Assembly (NCBI GenBank): GCA_033980235.1 | Contig: CM067070.1 | Location: 5,463,544 to 5,527,543, forward strand | DNA length: 64,000 nucleotides | Source of the DNA: Diadema setosum | Taxonomy: Eukaryota; Echinodermata; Echinoidea; Diadematoida; Diadematidae | Reading direction: 5' to 3' | Shown here: piece after piece, positions 1-10,539 of the stretch | Position numbering within the stretch: the first letter of the stretch is position 1 | Layout: each line of letters opens with the position of its first letter | The notes under the pieces: generated by a model | Database searches by the model: none | What the model saw: the letters and a program-made list of their open reading frames with translations, nothing else | Told to the model about the DNA's origin: nothing | Position numbers and translations under genes: made by a program

Positions 1-175
1 GCCTGCATGTGGGTGTACAGGGCCACCCAGCTCATGGCGAGCGTGCAGCGCTCGCACGAGCCAGCAAAATCCGCAGAATTTCTAGTCATAAATCGGAACG
101 ACCGGCAATGAGAATAGAGATAACGATCGCAACGCTTCGTTGAGCCGCTGAATAGCCCTGAGAGGGTATTTCAGG

Positions 176-1741
176 TTTATCCCTCACAGGGTACTTGCTT
201 GGACTGTTGATAAAGAATTTGTTGAAAAGGAACTAAAATCCATTGAAGCAGCCAAATCCTGTGGTCTAGATGGTTTTAGTAGTCATTTGCTCAGGTTGGC
301 AGCACCTGTCATAGCACAATCAGTTACAGAGATGTATAATTGTTCTATTCGAGCAGGTGTTATCCCCACTTGTTGGAAACAGGCAAAAGTAACCCCAATT
401 CACAAAGGAGGAGACAAGACTAACATTGACAATTATCGTCCAATTTCAGTACTACCTGTTATTGTCAAGATACTTGAAAAAAGTGTACACAACCAACTCC
501 ATGATTACTTTGTTGACAATGGGCTACTTACCCCCCATCAGTCGGGTTTCAGAAAGGGCCATTCCACTCATACTGTTTTGACTTTTGTTACTGACCTCTT
601 ATTGAGGAATATGGATAGAGGAAGTTTTACTGGTCTTGTCTTCCTTGATATAAGGAAGGCATTTGACACAGTGGATCATGCGATATTACTTAGGAAGTTA
701 CAAATGTACGGTATTGAAGGAACAGCTCTTAAGTGGTTTACTTCCTACTTAAATGAGCGAACTCAGTATACTGTTGTTCAAAAAAAGAAATCTGCCATTC
801 ATGAAACAAAGGTTGGAGTACCGCAGGGGTCCATTTTAGGACCTCTGTTGTTTACTATTTTCATGAATGACCTGCCAAGAGTAGTTGATGAATGTGATAT
901 AATGATGTATGCAGATGATACTGTTATGATGTTCAGTGATCCAAATCCTGAAAGAATAGAAATGGTTTTGAACCGAGAACTCAAGAAAGTGAAGTCTTGG
1001 TTAGATGAGAATCACCTCACACTCAATGTAGATAAAACACAGGTACTTGTTGTTGGCACACAACAGAAGTTTGTTCAGTCCAATCTGAATATGGTCGTTA
1101 AGGTGAATAATGTAATTATCAAACAGGTCCAAAGTGTGAAGTATTTAGGGGTCTGGATGGACCAGCATCTTAGCTGGCAAGAGCAAATTAAATACACCTC
1201 AAAAAAGATAGCAGCCAGATTAGCATTACTCAGACGAGTTAGAAAATATCTAACTCTTGACAGCGCTAGATTGCTTGGTAATGCACTGGTCTTACCTTAC
1301 TTTGACTATTGTTGTAATGCCTGGACGAATTGCAATCAACGCAACAGGTCGATACTGATCAAACAACATAAACAAATGGCAAGGATAATACTGAAAGCAA
1401 ATCCTTTAACACCTTCCTCTCAAATGTTCAAAACTTTGCACTGGATTCCCATGGAGGAACGTTGGCGATTCCATCGGGCTAAGCTCTTATATGATGTAAT
1501 TAATGGTTCTGCTCCATCCTATTTGATTGATCGCTTCACGCTATGCAGTAGTACACATCGGTACAGGACAAGAAGGGCGGGCACCCATGGTCTTGTTTTG
1601 CCTAGAGTCACCTCTGAGAGTGGGAAAAGGGCTTTTTCTTTCTCTGGAGCTATGCATTGGAATGCACTTCCTGCAATTATACGCAGTTCTCCTTCAAAAG
1701 CTACATTTTGCTGTAATTATTTGAAACATTTCGCCTCATAA
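176..1741 (+). CDS. LINE reverse transcriptase ORF2, 5'-truncated (CR1-like)
   Basis: Enzyme for target-primed reverse transcription of a non-LTR retrotransposon. The frame is open from about 176, just after a stop at 149, to the TAA at 1739-1741, with no internal stop. Visible RT blocks in order are the YRPISVLP finger motif, FLDIRKAFD (motif A, catalytic Asp present), GVPQGSILGPLLF (motif B) and MYADD (motif C, catalytic pair). They are followed by the C-terminal domain usual in CR1/L2/Rex-type LINEs, with a PYFDYCCNAW block. The endonuclease domain expected upstream is absent, so the copy is 5'-truncated as most LINE insertions are. The lack of frameshifts suggests a recent insertion. No true initiator Met can be assigned. 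The clade is an inference; the RT identity is secure. Confidence 0.93.
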   Translation, partial: FIPHRVLAWTVDKEFVEKELKSIEAAKSCGLDGFSSHLLRLAAPVIAQSVTEMYNCSIRAGVIPTCWKQAKVTPIHKGGDKTNIDNYRPISVLPVIVKILEKSVHNQLHDYFVDNGLLTPHQSGFRKGHSTHTVLTFVTDLLLRNMDRGSFTGLVFLDIRKAFDTVDHAILLRKLQMYGIEGTALKWFTSYLNERTQYTVVQKKKSAIHETKVGVPQGSILGPLLFTIFMNDLPRVVDECDIMMYADDTVMMFSDPNPERIEMVLNRELKKVKSWLDENHLTLNVDKTQVLVVGTQQKFVQSNLNMVVKVNNVIIKQVQSVKYLGVWMDQHLSWQEQIKYTSKKIAARLALLRRVRKYLTLDSARLLGNALVLPYFDYCCNAWTNCNQRNRSILIKQHKQMARIILKANPLTPSSQMFKTLHWIPMEERWRFHRAKLLYDVINGSAPSYLIDRFTLCSSTHRYRTRRAGTHGLVLPRVTSESGKRAFSFSGAMHWNALPAIIRSSPSKATFCCNYLKHFAS

Positions 1742-1957
1742 CCTGGGTTATTTGTTATCTGATATTTATGTTGATCTTGTTAGATCCATTTTCTGTAATC
1801 TCTGTTGTATATTTCTGTAGTGTTATTTGTCTGCTTCGTTTGACTTTTATGAATGAGTTTGTGACACAGGGCCTCTAGGGAGAACAGTGCGTTGACTACT
1901 GATAGGGCCACCCTGTATAAATATGACTAAATAAATAAATAAATAAATAAATAAATT
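176..1957 (+). mobile_element. 5'-truncated non-LTR retrotransposon with (TAAA)n tail
   Basis: The RT frame is followed by about 190 bp of 3' UTR and a clean microsatellite tail of ATAA/TAAA units (about 1927-1957), the usual 3' terminus of a CR1-like LINE. The 5' boundary is near 176, where coding similarity fades. The insertion ends about 60 bp before the first LRR-like exon at 2015. Confidence 0.85.
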
Positions 1958-2014
1958 AGGTAAATTTAATGGAGATACAGTTTATAATTATGTACTTGTT
2001 TTTCTTTATCGCAG

Positions 2015-2113
2015 GTACATTATCAGCCGTAATGTGACTGTGATTGCAAGACGGCACTTGGCCTTCATCTCATATCTTCTATTAACGGAGACGGTCCCTA
2101 TTATTCCTTTTGT
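2015..2113 (+). CDS. candidate LRR exon, irregular 3' end (receptor gene 1?)
   Basis: A perfect acceptor (...ATCGCAG) and donor (GTAAGT at 2114) bound 99 nt that are open only in the phase-2 frame shared by the downstream LRR exons. The first 23 residues fit the LRR spacing: Asn at position 6, Val at 7, Ile at 10, Leu at 15, Ile at 18 and Leu at 21. No donor occurs at the standard 72-nt point, and about nine extra residues follow. It could be a real 5' exon of gene 1 or a decayed module spliced at a cryptic donor. Confidence 0.45.
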
Positions 2114-2223
2114 GTAAGTGAGATAATATTACAGACTTTGTTATGAGGACATCTGTTCAAACGGATAAAAAAGTGGTTCATGGAAATAACGAGACACAAA
2201 CGTATTTTTCTTTTTTAACGCAG

Positions 2224-2294
2224 TGACTTGAGCGGGATTCCTCAATTAGATATTAGAAAGTCATTCTTCAGTAGTTTTTTATCATTGGCTTATT
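2224..2294 (+). pseudogene. degenerate LRR exon (71 nt)
   Basis: It starts after TTTTTTAACGCAG with an in-frame DLS, and Ile 10, Phe 15, Phe 18 and Leu 21 sit at LRR consensus positions. The conserved Asn at position 6 is Pro. The only donor-like GT (GTAATA at 2295) leaves the exon one nucleotide short of 72, which breaks the phase-2 rule followed by the other exons; read-through meets TAA soon after. Probably a dead LRR module. Confidence 0.4.
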
Positions 2295-2394
2295 GTAATA
2301 TCCATATTTAAAATCAAGATATTCCTTGAAACCTAAATAGCCTTTAAAAAAGTAGAATGTTACGTAAATATTTACTCATCTCTTTTTAGAAGAA

Positions 2395-2645
2395 ATGAAG
2401 AGTTTGTTTGCAAAAACCGATAAGTCCATATTTGCCAAATGGAGATATTTGCGATTAAAGGTCAAGAAAAATAAAGAGAATAATAAGAAAATTTTTGCTT
2501 CTTTTGACCATAACTTCAAAAATATACCTCTATATGTAGTGACCAATATTTCATTTAAAAGGTATTATTTTGTACTTTATGACAGAGATCGTACTTCAAA
2601 ATCTTCAAAATGGACTTATCGGTTTTTGCAAACAAACCCTTCAAA
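2395..2645 (+). repeat. MITE family A, copy 1
   Basis: Palindromic element of about 250 bp. It begins ATGAAGAGTTTGTTTGCAAA and ends with the inverted form. This copy is the least clearly embedded in a TA microsatellite. The element is almost wholly open in one frame (reading MKSLFAKTDKSI... at the start). The copy lacks one A near its right end, so the frame shifts in the right terminal repeat. Ten further copies are listed below. Confidence 0.9.
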
Positions 2646-3589
2646 TATAAGTTATATTATTTTCGAAAAAAAAAACACGTTAATATGGGACTTTATAAAA
2701 ATGAGAAAGACAATGATGGGGAACCTTATTATGTTTAAGTTGTGACATAGGTCGTATAGCTGTAACATGGCTTTTATCATTAGTATATCTTCATAAATGT
2801 TTTTCAATGATTGGTAAAACGATGTTGAAAGTGTACGTAGAGGCATTGTTGAAACGTTGTATAATCCTTGAGAGCTTCACAGAAGACTTCTCAAAATGCT
2901 TCTACTCTTTTTTATTTCTTTGAATCATATCAGGGATCTGTCAAACACACACATCAGAAGGATTGAACCAGGCGTACTCGAAACCGTGCCTGATATTTTG
3001 TGGTTGTAAGTACATTGCATAATGCTGTGTAAGAACGCCAAAATTCTTCCCATAGTCTGCTCCTGTGGTAAAGAACTGAAACACGATCTATACAACATCT
3101 AACTAAAACATGATCTACACCTTAACCCTAGGTTTCTGCAAGACAGAAATATTTTCAAAATGATTTCAATCCACGACATCAAACAACATAATCACTTGAC
3201 ATACCTCCAGGAATCCAAGGTCAGAAAATGAAATATTTAAAATGGACCATTTCGGAGCATTGCATATACATTTCGTAAACATCACATTTCACATGTCTTT
3301 CTACTTTCACCTATGAATATGACACAAACTGAACACATTGAAGTTTGAACCTGTAGCTAGTAGTGGACTAAACACAATACGATAGTTGTGAACAAGACAA
3401 TTATAAGTAGAAAATTATCAGATCTAAAGTCAGTAAATGTAGAAACTAATAGACACAGTCTGAGGTACAGTACATGGCGTTCAATAATAGATTATGACGT
3501 GTATATATTCAGTACTTTTATTCCCCTTTCCTCCTATAATAGTAACACATATCAAAAGATTTAATTTTTATTCCAACGATGGAGGGTAA
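2646..3589. other. no recognisable gene
   Basis: AT-rich sequence without splice-bounded LRR modules, long frames or clear repeats. If the exons at 2015-2294 are real this is intron; otherwise it is intergenic. Confidence 0.5.
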
Positions 3590-3975
3590 ATGACGTCCAT
3601 CGCATGTCCATGGTGTAAGCTCCATGTGTGCCACATTATTCAAAGACAGCAACGTAGTCATGTCCTGGGAAATCATTTTTTTTTTTTTCAAATCTATGTA
3701 AAGATTTATTTTTTTTTTTTTTAACTTGGACATGATATGAGCAAAGTTGTAGAGAAAAATACCTTTTAAGCTTTGCTGTGATGTAAATTGTACGACAAAT
3801 TTATGATTGTTTTTCTTTCAAATGACCAGGACGCACATTATTGTATTGGCAGGACTTTTGCACACAAAACAGTGAGAAAAACTTTAAATTCACTGGCAAA
3901 TCCAGTAGGGAACATCGCTTGATAGTAAATCATTACACAAAATGCAAGCTATATGTTGTAGAAATGGAATCGCGA
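3590..3975 (+). repeat. dispersed repeat J, copy 1
   Basis: It aligns by eye over about 380 bp with 23885-24240 in the same orientation. Shared blocks include TGTGTGCCAC, GTAGTCATG, AAGCTTTG-TGT/ACGAT, GACTTTTGCACA and GGGAACATCGCTTGATAGT. No terminal inverted repeats or coding frame are apparent. Class unknown. Confidence 0.7.
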
Positions 3976-4796
3976 AAAAAAAAAAAACAACAACAACACA
4001 CGCTTTCATTGTACTGTGGCATTTGGCGATTTATCAAACGATTTGAGCGGGTTGGTGCGTTTGAGCAGAATCGTATGCGAACTTGGCACGCCGTTGACTG
4101 AGTTGGGAGTGCGAACATAGCCCATACAAAGTTAAAAGATATGGTCATAATGACTCTCAATCTGAAAATGAACAAAATAGAAAAGTTAAAAGATATGTTT
4201 CATAGTGCATTTCCCTTCTGTGGTATACATTGCTAGTGTTTGTCTTTGTTTTTTGTTGTCTTTACCCTACACTTTAGGGATCTGGCAGTCAATTCTATGA
4301 GGCGTGTGGAACGAAACACATTCGACGGTCAAGAACAGTTATTGCGCTTGTGAGTGTCCAGTCGATGTCTTTTCATGTAGAAAAAAAATCAATCTAAACC
4401 ATTTCAAAAGCAAACAAACAAAAATCACCCAATTGATACCGGAAGCATGATGTTAAACACTGTACCAAAACATGCCTATAAATTCAATGATTTCTTTTCT
4501 AACGCACGTACGGGTATACGCATCAAAAAAGAGGTAGGAGGAAAATGGAATGATATATATAGGCAAACTAAATGTCAGTCTCAGGGTTAATAGTATCTTT
4601 TACTTGTAAACAATTTATCAACTGAATAACCACATCTTTATACAAAAGGTATGTGTGATATAAATTGAAAGGAAAATCATAATAGTAAAGACATATGTGC
4701 AGAGACTGATGACGTACCACTTATTTAAAAATAATAGAGATCTGGAGATGTTATCACTGTTGGTCTACCTACTTTAAATGATTATGAATCCCATTT
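3976..4796. other. no recognisable gene
   Basis: Unique-looking AT-rich DNA. Frames of about 80 codons on both strands here cross A/CAA runs and look random. Confidence 0.5.
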
Positions 4797-4960
4797 CATT
4801 GTATTTCATTTCATTTCATTTATTTCCATTTCCAACAAAAGAAAAAAAATAAAACAAACATACGCAATAATAAACTCAACGCAATTGCATGAACTGGGAG
4901 TATTTCAAATATTTACACCATCTCGTGAATTGTCATGTCATAAGGTAACAAACTTTGAAC
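4797..4960 (-). repeat. LINE 3' tail fragment
   Basis: (ATTTC)n followed by TTTATTTCCATTTCCAACAA. Read on the minus strand this is a 3' UTR ending in a (GAAAT)n tail. A near-identical end occurs at 28630-28800, marking the same LINE family. Confidence 0.65.
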
Positions 4961-5435
4961 AGCCAGTTCGAAAGGTTTAATCATTTGTGCTTATCAATGG
5001 CACGAAAGGCTGATCATTTAAATCCTCTGTGTGAACGCTACCAGATAACACAAAAAAGTAAAGAATGTGCATAATTGAGAAGGCAAGAACTTCACACTTT
5101 ACCCCCCAAATTTCGCTACCCAGTTCAAGGATGTATCATCTGTCCAGCTATAAGTATGGTTTCGTTTGTATGGATTTCTTCGAGGTTGTCACAGCAGGGC
5201 TTTCCAAAGAATATCTATAAATATCGTTTATGGCTGGTGCTTTTATTCTTTAAAAGAAAGCTGCTGACTTTATAACATTATTGAAAACCCTTAAAGGGGA
5301 ATATTGAAGATATCTTATACATCATATCAAAGAGTGGAACGTATAAAACAGTTTGTCATTTACTTCTATTCGTTTGAAATGACCTTCTTGAAGGGGAGTT
5401 AGAATATATTGAAAATTTAGATCTGTCAGCCTCTA

Positions 5436-5590
5436 GGGGGTGTTTCATCAACGTTTGTCAGCGCTGACAAGTCAGCGCTGACAATTTTCAGCAAAATCCT
5501 CGGTTTTGATTGGCTGATATGCTCTGGTCACTGACTGTTACTATGGTGATTCAAGTTGTCAGCGCTGACAAACGTTGATGAAACACCCCT
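5436..5590. repeat. palindromic MITE, GGGTGTTTCAT-type ends
   Basis: Near-perfect terminal inverted repeats of about 34 bp, starting GGGTGTTTCATCAACGTTTG and containing the palindrome TCAGCGCTGA, flank about 85 bp. CCTCT is found on both outer flanks and is a possible 5-bp target duplication. It shares its outermost 11 bp with the element at 52292-52458. Confidence 0.85.
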
Positions 5591-6156
5591 CTGAAATCTA
5601 GGTCACAACGTAAATTTCGAGGCTTTGCCGACGACGTCAAGGGGTGAATTGAATCGCCAAGGTCTCAAGCGCCGCACGCGCACGAGCAGCCAGCCAGCGC
5701 TGACTCGATCGACTACTCCTACTATAGGCCTACATAGTCTAGTCAGTACACAGTGCATGCATTGTATCATAGAAGTTGCTGTATTGTCATATAAATAGAA
5801 AGTTTTGAAAGTTCGTTTTTCGTGGATTTAAAGTGTATCTGTACACAGAATTTCAGTTTTCTGACATTGTAGGTTATTGCACTGGTAATATCTCTATGAA
5901 ATATTAAAGTGCAACGTTACTCACATACAGAGATATAGCAATAAAGAGCCATAGAGCAATCTCTAAAATGCCAAATACGTGTGCCTTGATTTAAGAGTAG
6001 TCGTCTGGCGTTATCGACCGCATTCGATTGCGGAGTTCGATAATTAAAATCTGTACGGTCAGTGTACTACGATATACTCTCAAAACAGGCAAACGCAAAT
6101 GTCTACGTACGCAGGTAGTTTAGTGCTTCCGCGAAGCGTCACACCGCGCTGACCAG

Positions 6157-6217
6157 GCCGGTGTAGCGGCAGATAGCGTTCCGCGGCGTTTTTTGCTCTC
6201 AAACAGTATCCGCCGGC
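6157..6217 (+). repeat. left arm of 61-bp inverted repeat
   Basis: GC-rich sequence starting GCCGGTGTAGCGGCAGATAG. It is the reverse complement of 9859-9920 with only a few mismatches, 3.6 kb apart. The composition differs sharply from the AT-rich surroundings. Confidence 0.85.
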
Positions 6218-6554
6218 AGATCGTGTCCTAACACTTGCGGATACTGTTCTAAAGCGCAGGTATCGTTAATATCGTTGCTTCTCACTGTGGTTTCTTCTTT
6301 TCGCTGCTTCTGCCAACGCGCCCCTGCTTGTTCGCTGCTTCCATTTCGAGTTTCACGTACAATACCTGCTGCTGTTTCGCTGCCTCCACTTACACTCCAG
6401 ACCGGTATTCCGTGGTCGATGTGGAGCTAGGTCTGGTCCGCACGTATCTTTTTTTTTTTTCGTAGCCAGGCGAGAAATTATCTTATAAATATTCATTACG
6501 CAAGCAGGAAAAGCCTCGATTTTCGTCGAGTACGTCTAGTTCTGCGCCGTATCC

Positions 6555-6598
<44 letters not shown>
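6555..6598. repeat. (GT)n microsatellite
   Basis: Uninterrupted GT dinucleotides. The reading frame across it is simple sequence. Confidence 0.95.
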
Positions 6599-6602
<4 letters not shown>

Positions 6603-7849
6603 AGGGGTCCTACGCGTGTACAAATCATTTGGCACTGTAGCTGTCTGCACCAACCGCGATCTGTATTCTGGAAGTAAGAAGAGGAGAGGTTCTCTTCCGC
6701 GGTTTGGGCAATGATGATTGTACCTCCATGGTAGACCGATGGAGCTTCATACACGTTTATAGATACTGATATACGGGTGTGAAGTATAAGGCTATGAAGA
6801 TATTGCTAGAGGATTATAAATGTACTCCAGATGTAAATGACAGGATATTGGCTCAGAATTGTGAAAGGTCAGGAGGGCAACACATTTTATTGATTTATCA
6901 TGGTTTTATTTTTGATATGCACAAAGATCAAAATATGTAGTTCACGTCAAAATGGATGAGTTACAATTGAAGAATTCAAGTTTTACATATGGGGGAACTA
7001 TATTCAGCAATCTAAATTAATATTTCTATGTATTAGCTAACTGAACATTTGCATAATTATAATAAAAGATAGGAAGCGGCCATGCATGAGAAAAGATAAT
7101 TATGGTAGTTTATGTTGTAGTCAGGACCTCTTTTGGAGATTTTTGGGCAGTGAAAAATGTGAGGGCAAACTCTAAGTCAAATACCAAGGAGAGTTTGTGC
7201 AAAGTCACCTAAAGCTCCCAAATTTCTTCACATATTATTGAAAAATAGTAATTTGGGAGCTGTCCACAATTGTGCATTAGATATCTCGATTGATATAACT
7301 TTGGGACAATTTCACATACAAAGGACATGGCTGAAGAGCAAGTCTCAGATTTATTGAAACCTAAAGCAACATGGGTGCCTTGTACAAAATTGTGATGAGA
7401 TCTGTAGGGAGAGAGAAAAATACAAATGGGATAAGAACGCTTTTATGAACACAGGTGTACTTCTTTTGTATAGCTTTATAACTGTAAAGATTACAAATGG
7501 AAAAACTAGACTTGGAATTTGTCATCAAGTTGATAAATTAGGTGATCCGATGTATTCGAAAATCAATGATTTGAGTCCTGACCCCATTAGGCATGACCAT
7601 ACATGTTTCATCTGTGTTTAGGGACATTGGCCGTGTGATGGGATTCTCATTTAGAAAATGGAGTCAGGTCTGCCATCTTTGGTAACAAATTCCGTATACA
7701 TTAACGAAGATACAGAATGAAGTATGTTTGACCATTGACCCTACTATGCACAGCCAAGATTGCATCTGAGCAAAAAGCTTTAATTTTAGCAGAGTTTTTC
7801 GAAATGATTTGGAGGTTGTATGAAAAAAACGGAGGACACATAACGATAG

Positions 7850-8475
7850 CGCAAAGTCTCATACAACATATTAAAATCTGGGAGGAATTCACGGAAGGGT
7901 AAGTGAGCTAGTGCTCGGCTGCTTGGACCCTAATTTACATACCCAAGATGGTGTCCGATCAAGTAGTTGTTATTTTATGAAATAATGTACGTGACATGAA
8001 CTAAACATGTGCGAAATATGGTGGTGATAGGGTATGTTTTTCTTGAGTTATTGCAAAGACAGTTGCAGAAAGAAAGAAATATTTCAATACATCGAAGATA
8101 AGCTTTAATTTCAACAAAGTTTTTTGACGCAATCCCGACATCGCATGAAAAAAACCAAGGGCATATACACGATAGCCCAAAGTCTCAGCTACAACATATT
8201 AAAATCTTGGAGAAATTCACCGAAGCATAAGTGAGCTAGTGCTCGATAAAGATAGTCATGTCAATTTTCATTTCCAGAAAAAAAAAACTGCACTCCCATA
8301 GAGATAACACGTAAACTGGTCAAATTTGACAAGGTTACATTCAATCCATTTTACGAGGTGATACCATCATCCAATCAAAATTGTGTTGTTACATTTATGA
8401 AAAAACATTTAATAAGCTACAACATACTGAAATCTGGGTGACAATCGGCAAAGGATAAGTGAGATATGCTCGAGT
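7850..8475 (+). repeat. three degenerate direct repeats
   Basis: A block containing CTACAACATATTAAAATCT...ATAAGTGAGCTAGTGCTCG occurs at about 7856-7916, 8185-8245 and, more diverged, 8412-8475. The spacing is roughly 330 and 225 bp. This suggests decayed tandem internal repeats of one element. No coding potential is seen. Confidence 0.6.
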
Positions 8476-9411
8476 AAACTTGAAATTTGATGACGTCATT
8501 CTTAAAATTTACTTTTTTATTTTATTAAGAAATTTGATATCGCCAACCCAGGAAATGACATGTACAACTCATCAGCTTTCAGAATTCGTTAAGAAAATGG
8601 GGGGTCACCGTCCATCCTGACGAGTAAAATCGGATTTAAAATTGGCGTTTTTTTTTTTTTTGCATTGTTGCACTGTATATCGCCATTGACGCGCGCGCGG
8701 AATTTCAACTTTGACGGGCCCTTATGACGTCATATTGAGTCGGATTGACTTGAAACTTGGCAAAAATATTCCTTGACATTTCAGGCATCCGATAAGCGTA
8801 AAAAACGGGAAATTTCTATTGTATATGAGCTATGCGTGCCTATATGTGCGCGCGCGTACGCGTCCGTCCAATTTTTTCAATTTTTCAAAAAATGCTCCAA
8901 ATGGTCTGAAACGCGTGCAAAAAAAAAAATTGAGCTCGATTTGAGCATACAAATAATTTCAACGCGCGCGTACGCGCACGTTTTAAGAGAAAATGTGAAT
9001 TTTGAGAATATGAGTAGAATGCGCATAACTTGAAATATATGTGACGTAAATTTCATTGAAAAAATCTATTCCATTGATGAGATATGATTGAGAATGTGTT
9101 TTCATATAATGACGTCATAGTGACGTCACGGTCGACTAATCACTTTGATTTGATTAGACCCGTCGTCTTTGGGACATGATACATATATGGCATATGTTTG
9201 AAATTGATAGGAAGAACACTTTCTGAGCTTATCAATACACAACTTTTGTCCAGAAATAAAGAAAGAAGAAGAACACAACAAAGAATCCGTACAGATACAG
9301 ATACACCTAATAAAGAGCGATCTTTAATTCTATTCCATAAGTAGGCAGAAATGCTGCTTTTGAATAGCATGATCCCTCCCCCCCCCCCCCCCCCCTCAAA
9401 CGAGAAAATGA

Positions 9412-9602
9412 AAGGGAGGCAGAATTCACTCCAGTGCAGGTATCATGCCTCGGTGAATGCAGCACTTTGCTTACTAAAATGTCCGCACATTATAATGTAG
9501 CGTATTCAAAGAGAGGCAGATATAAGTCACTGTTGTGTATTCAAAGGGAGGCAGAATTCACTCCATCGCGTGACGATTCATGCAGCATTTTGCTTACTAA
9601 AA
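9412..9602 (+). repeat. tandem duplication of ~130 bp
   Basis: GGGAGGCAGAATTCACTCCA...GCAGCA-TTTGCTTACTAAAATG occurs at 9412-9482 and again at 9546-9604. It lies just after a poly-C run (about 9378-9395). Confidence 0.75.
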
Positions 9603-9858
9603 TGGCTGCCGTAAAGCTCGCGCAACTATTGGTAGGAATATACAGTAGCCACTTGGAACCTAATCCGCAGCGCTAGCGCGGAACTCTTGACAGTCCCTGA
9701 CGAAGATCACGTGCACGCGGCAGGTTAAGCAACGCTATTAGTATTACAACGTAGTAGTCTGTATGTACAAAATCCGCCGCTGTACAGTTTCTGCCGTAAC
9801 TTATCGCGGCAGATTTTAGCCCATGTCGGAACGATAACTGCCGATTGAAACGATAACC

Positions 9859-9920
9859 GCCGGCGGATATTGTTCGAGAGCAAAAAACGCCGCGGAACGC
9901 TATCTGCCGCTACACCGGCA
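9859..9920 (-). repeat. right arm of 61-bp inverted repeat
   Basis: Partner of 6157-6217, ending ...CTGCCGCTACACCGGC. Both arms contain CGGCGTTTTTTGCTCTC or its complement. CpG-rich sequence surrounds both arms. Confidence 0.85.
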
Positions 9921-10228
9921 GCCGCGGCAGCATCTACTCATGCGGATGCATATCATGGCTCGATGACGCGATACCGATAGACAGTATTCGATATAGCTGT
10001 GTGCAGACGGAGGTGAACGAAGGAAACGTGCACACACCGATGGTCTACGCGCGACTACTATTTTCAGATCTGGCTACTATTGCAGCGCGCACTAGTGCGT
10101 GCTGATTCATCAAAATTAATATTTCAGAGTTTTGGACATTTTTGTGATATAACTCTAGAGTTCTTAGGACATGCTCTAACACCTCTTAAATTTGAATTTT
10201 CGGGGAGAGATTCCCTTTAAGAACGATA

Positions 10229-10450
10229 ATGGTATTGAACGTTACGGTAAGTGATGATCAGGATGATTTGTTGATGGAATTCGAATGTGGAAGAGATGAT
10301 GGACTGAGTGATACGCTGACACCAGTGATAGCAAGGATGAAACTAGTTCTAGTGATGACGATCCACGTGAAGTTGGAGAAGGTGATGTTGGTGGCGAGCA
10401 GCCCGACGGAGCGCCAGAAAGGAGATGCTACAGGTGAGCTAGGGGAAGGG
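10229..10450 (+). other. acidic open frame, possible decayed exon
   Basis: Two overlapping frames each give Asp/Ser/Glu-rich sequence: first SDDQDDLLMEFECGRDDG, then in the next frame DTSDSKDETSSSDDD, ending RRCYR at a good donor (CTACAG|GTGAGC at 10433). A one-base shift would join them. Such acidic N-terminal exons are common in transposase and other nuclear genes. I do not recognise the family. Confidence 0.25.
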
Positions 10451-10539
10451 TAGGTTGAAGCGGTCGGGCCTAGTCCTGTAGAATGGCAGCACGAGCCCTT
10501 GCCACACGACCGGCCAGGGAACAATGTTGGTGACACAGG

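Larger units (their letters stand above)
5291..10220. mobile_element. candidate Kolobok-like element bounded by TTAA
   Basis: The left edge reads TTAA-AGGGGAAT and the right edge ATTCCCT-TTAA (TTAA at 5291-5294 and 10217-10220). A TTAA target duplication with RAGGGAA-type termini is the known signature of Kolobok DNA transposons. Only the outer ~12 bp match, so the pairing could be chance. The interior holds a nested MITE, an inverted repeat (6157/9859), several degenerate repeats and no recognisable transposase. Confidence 0.35.
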
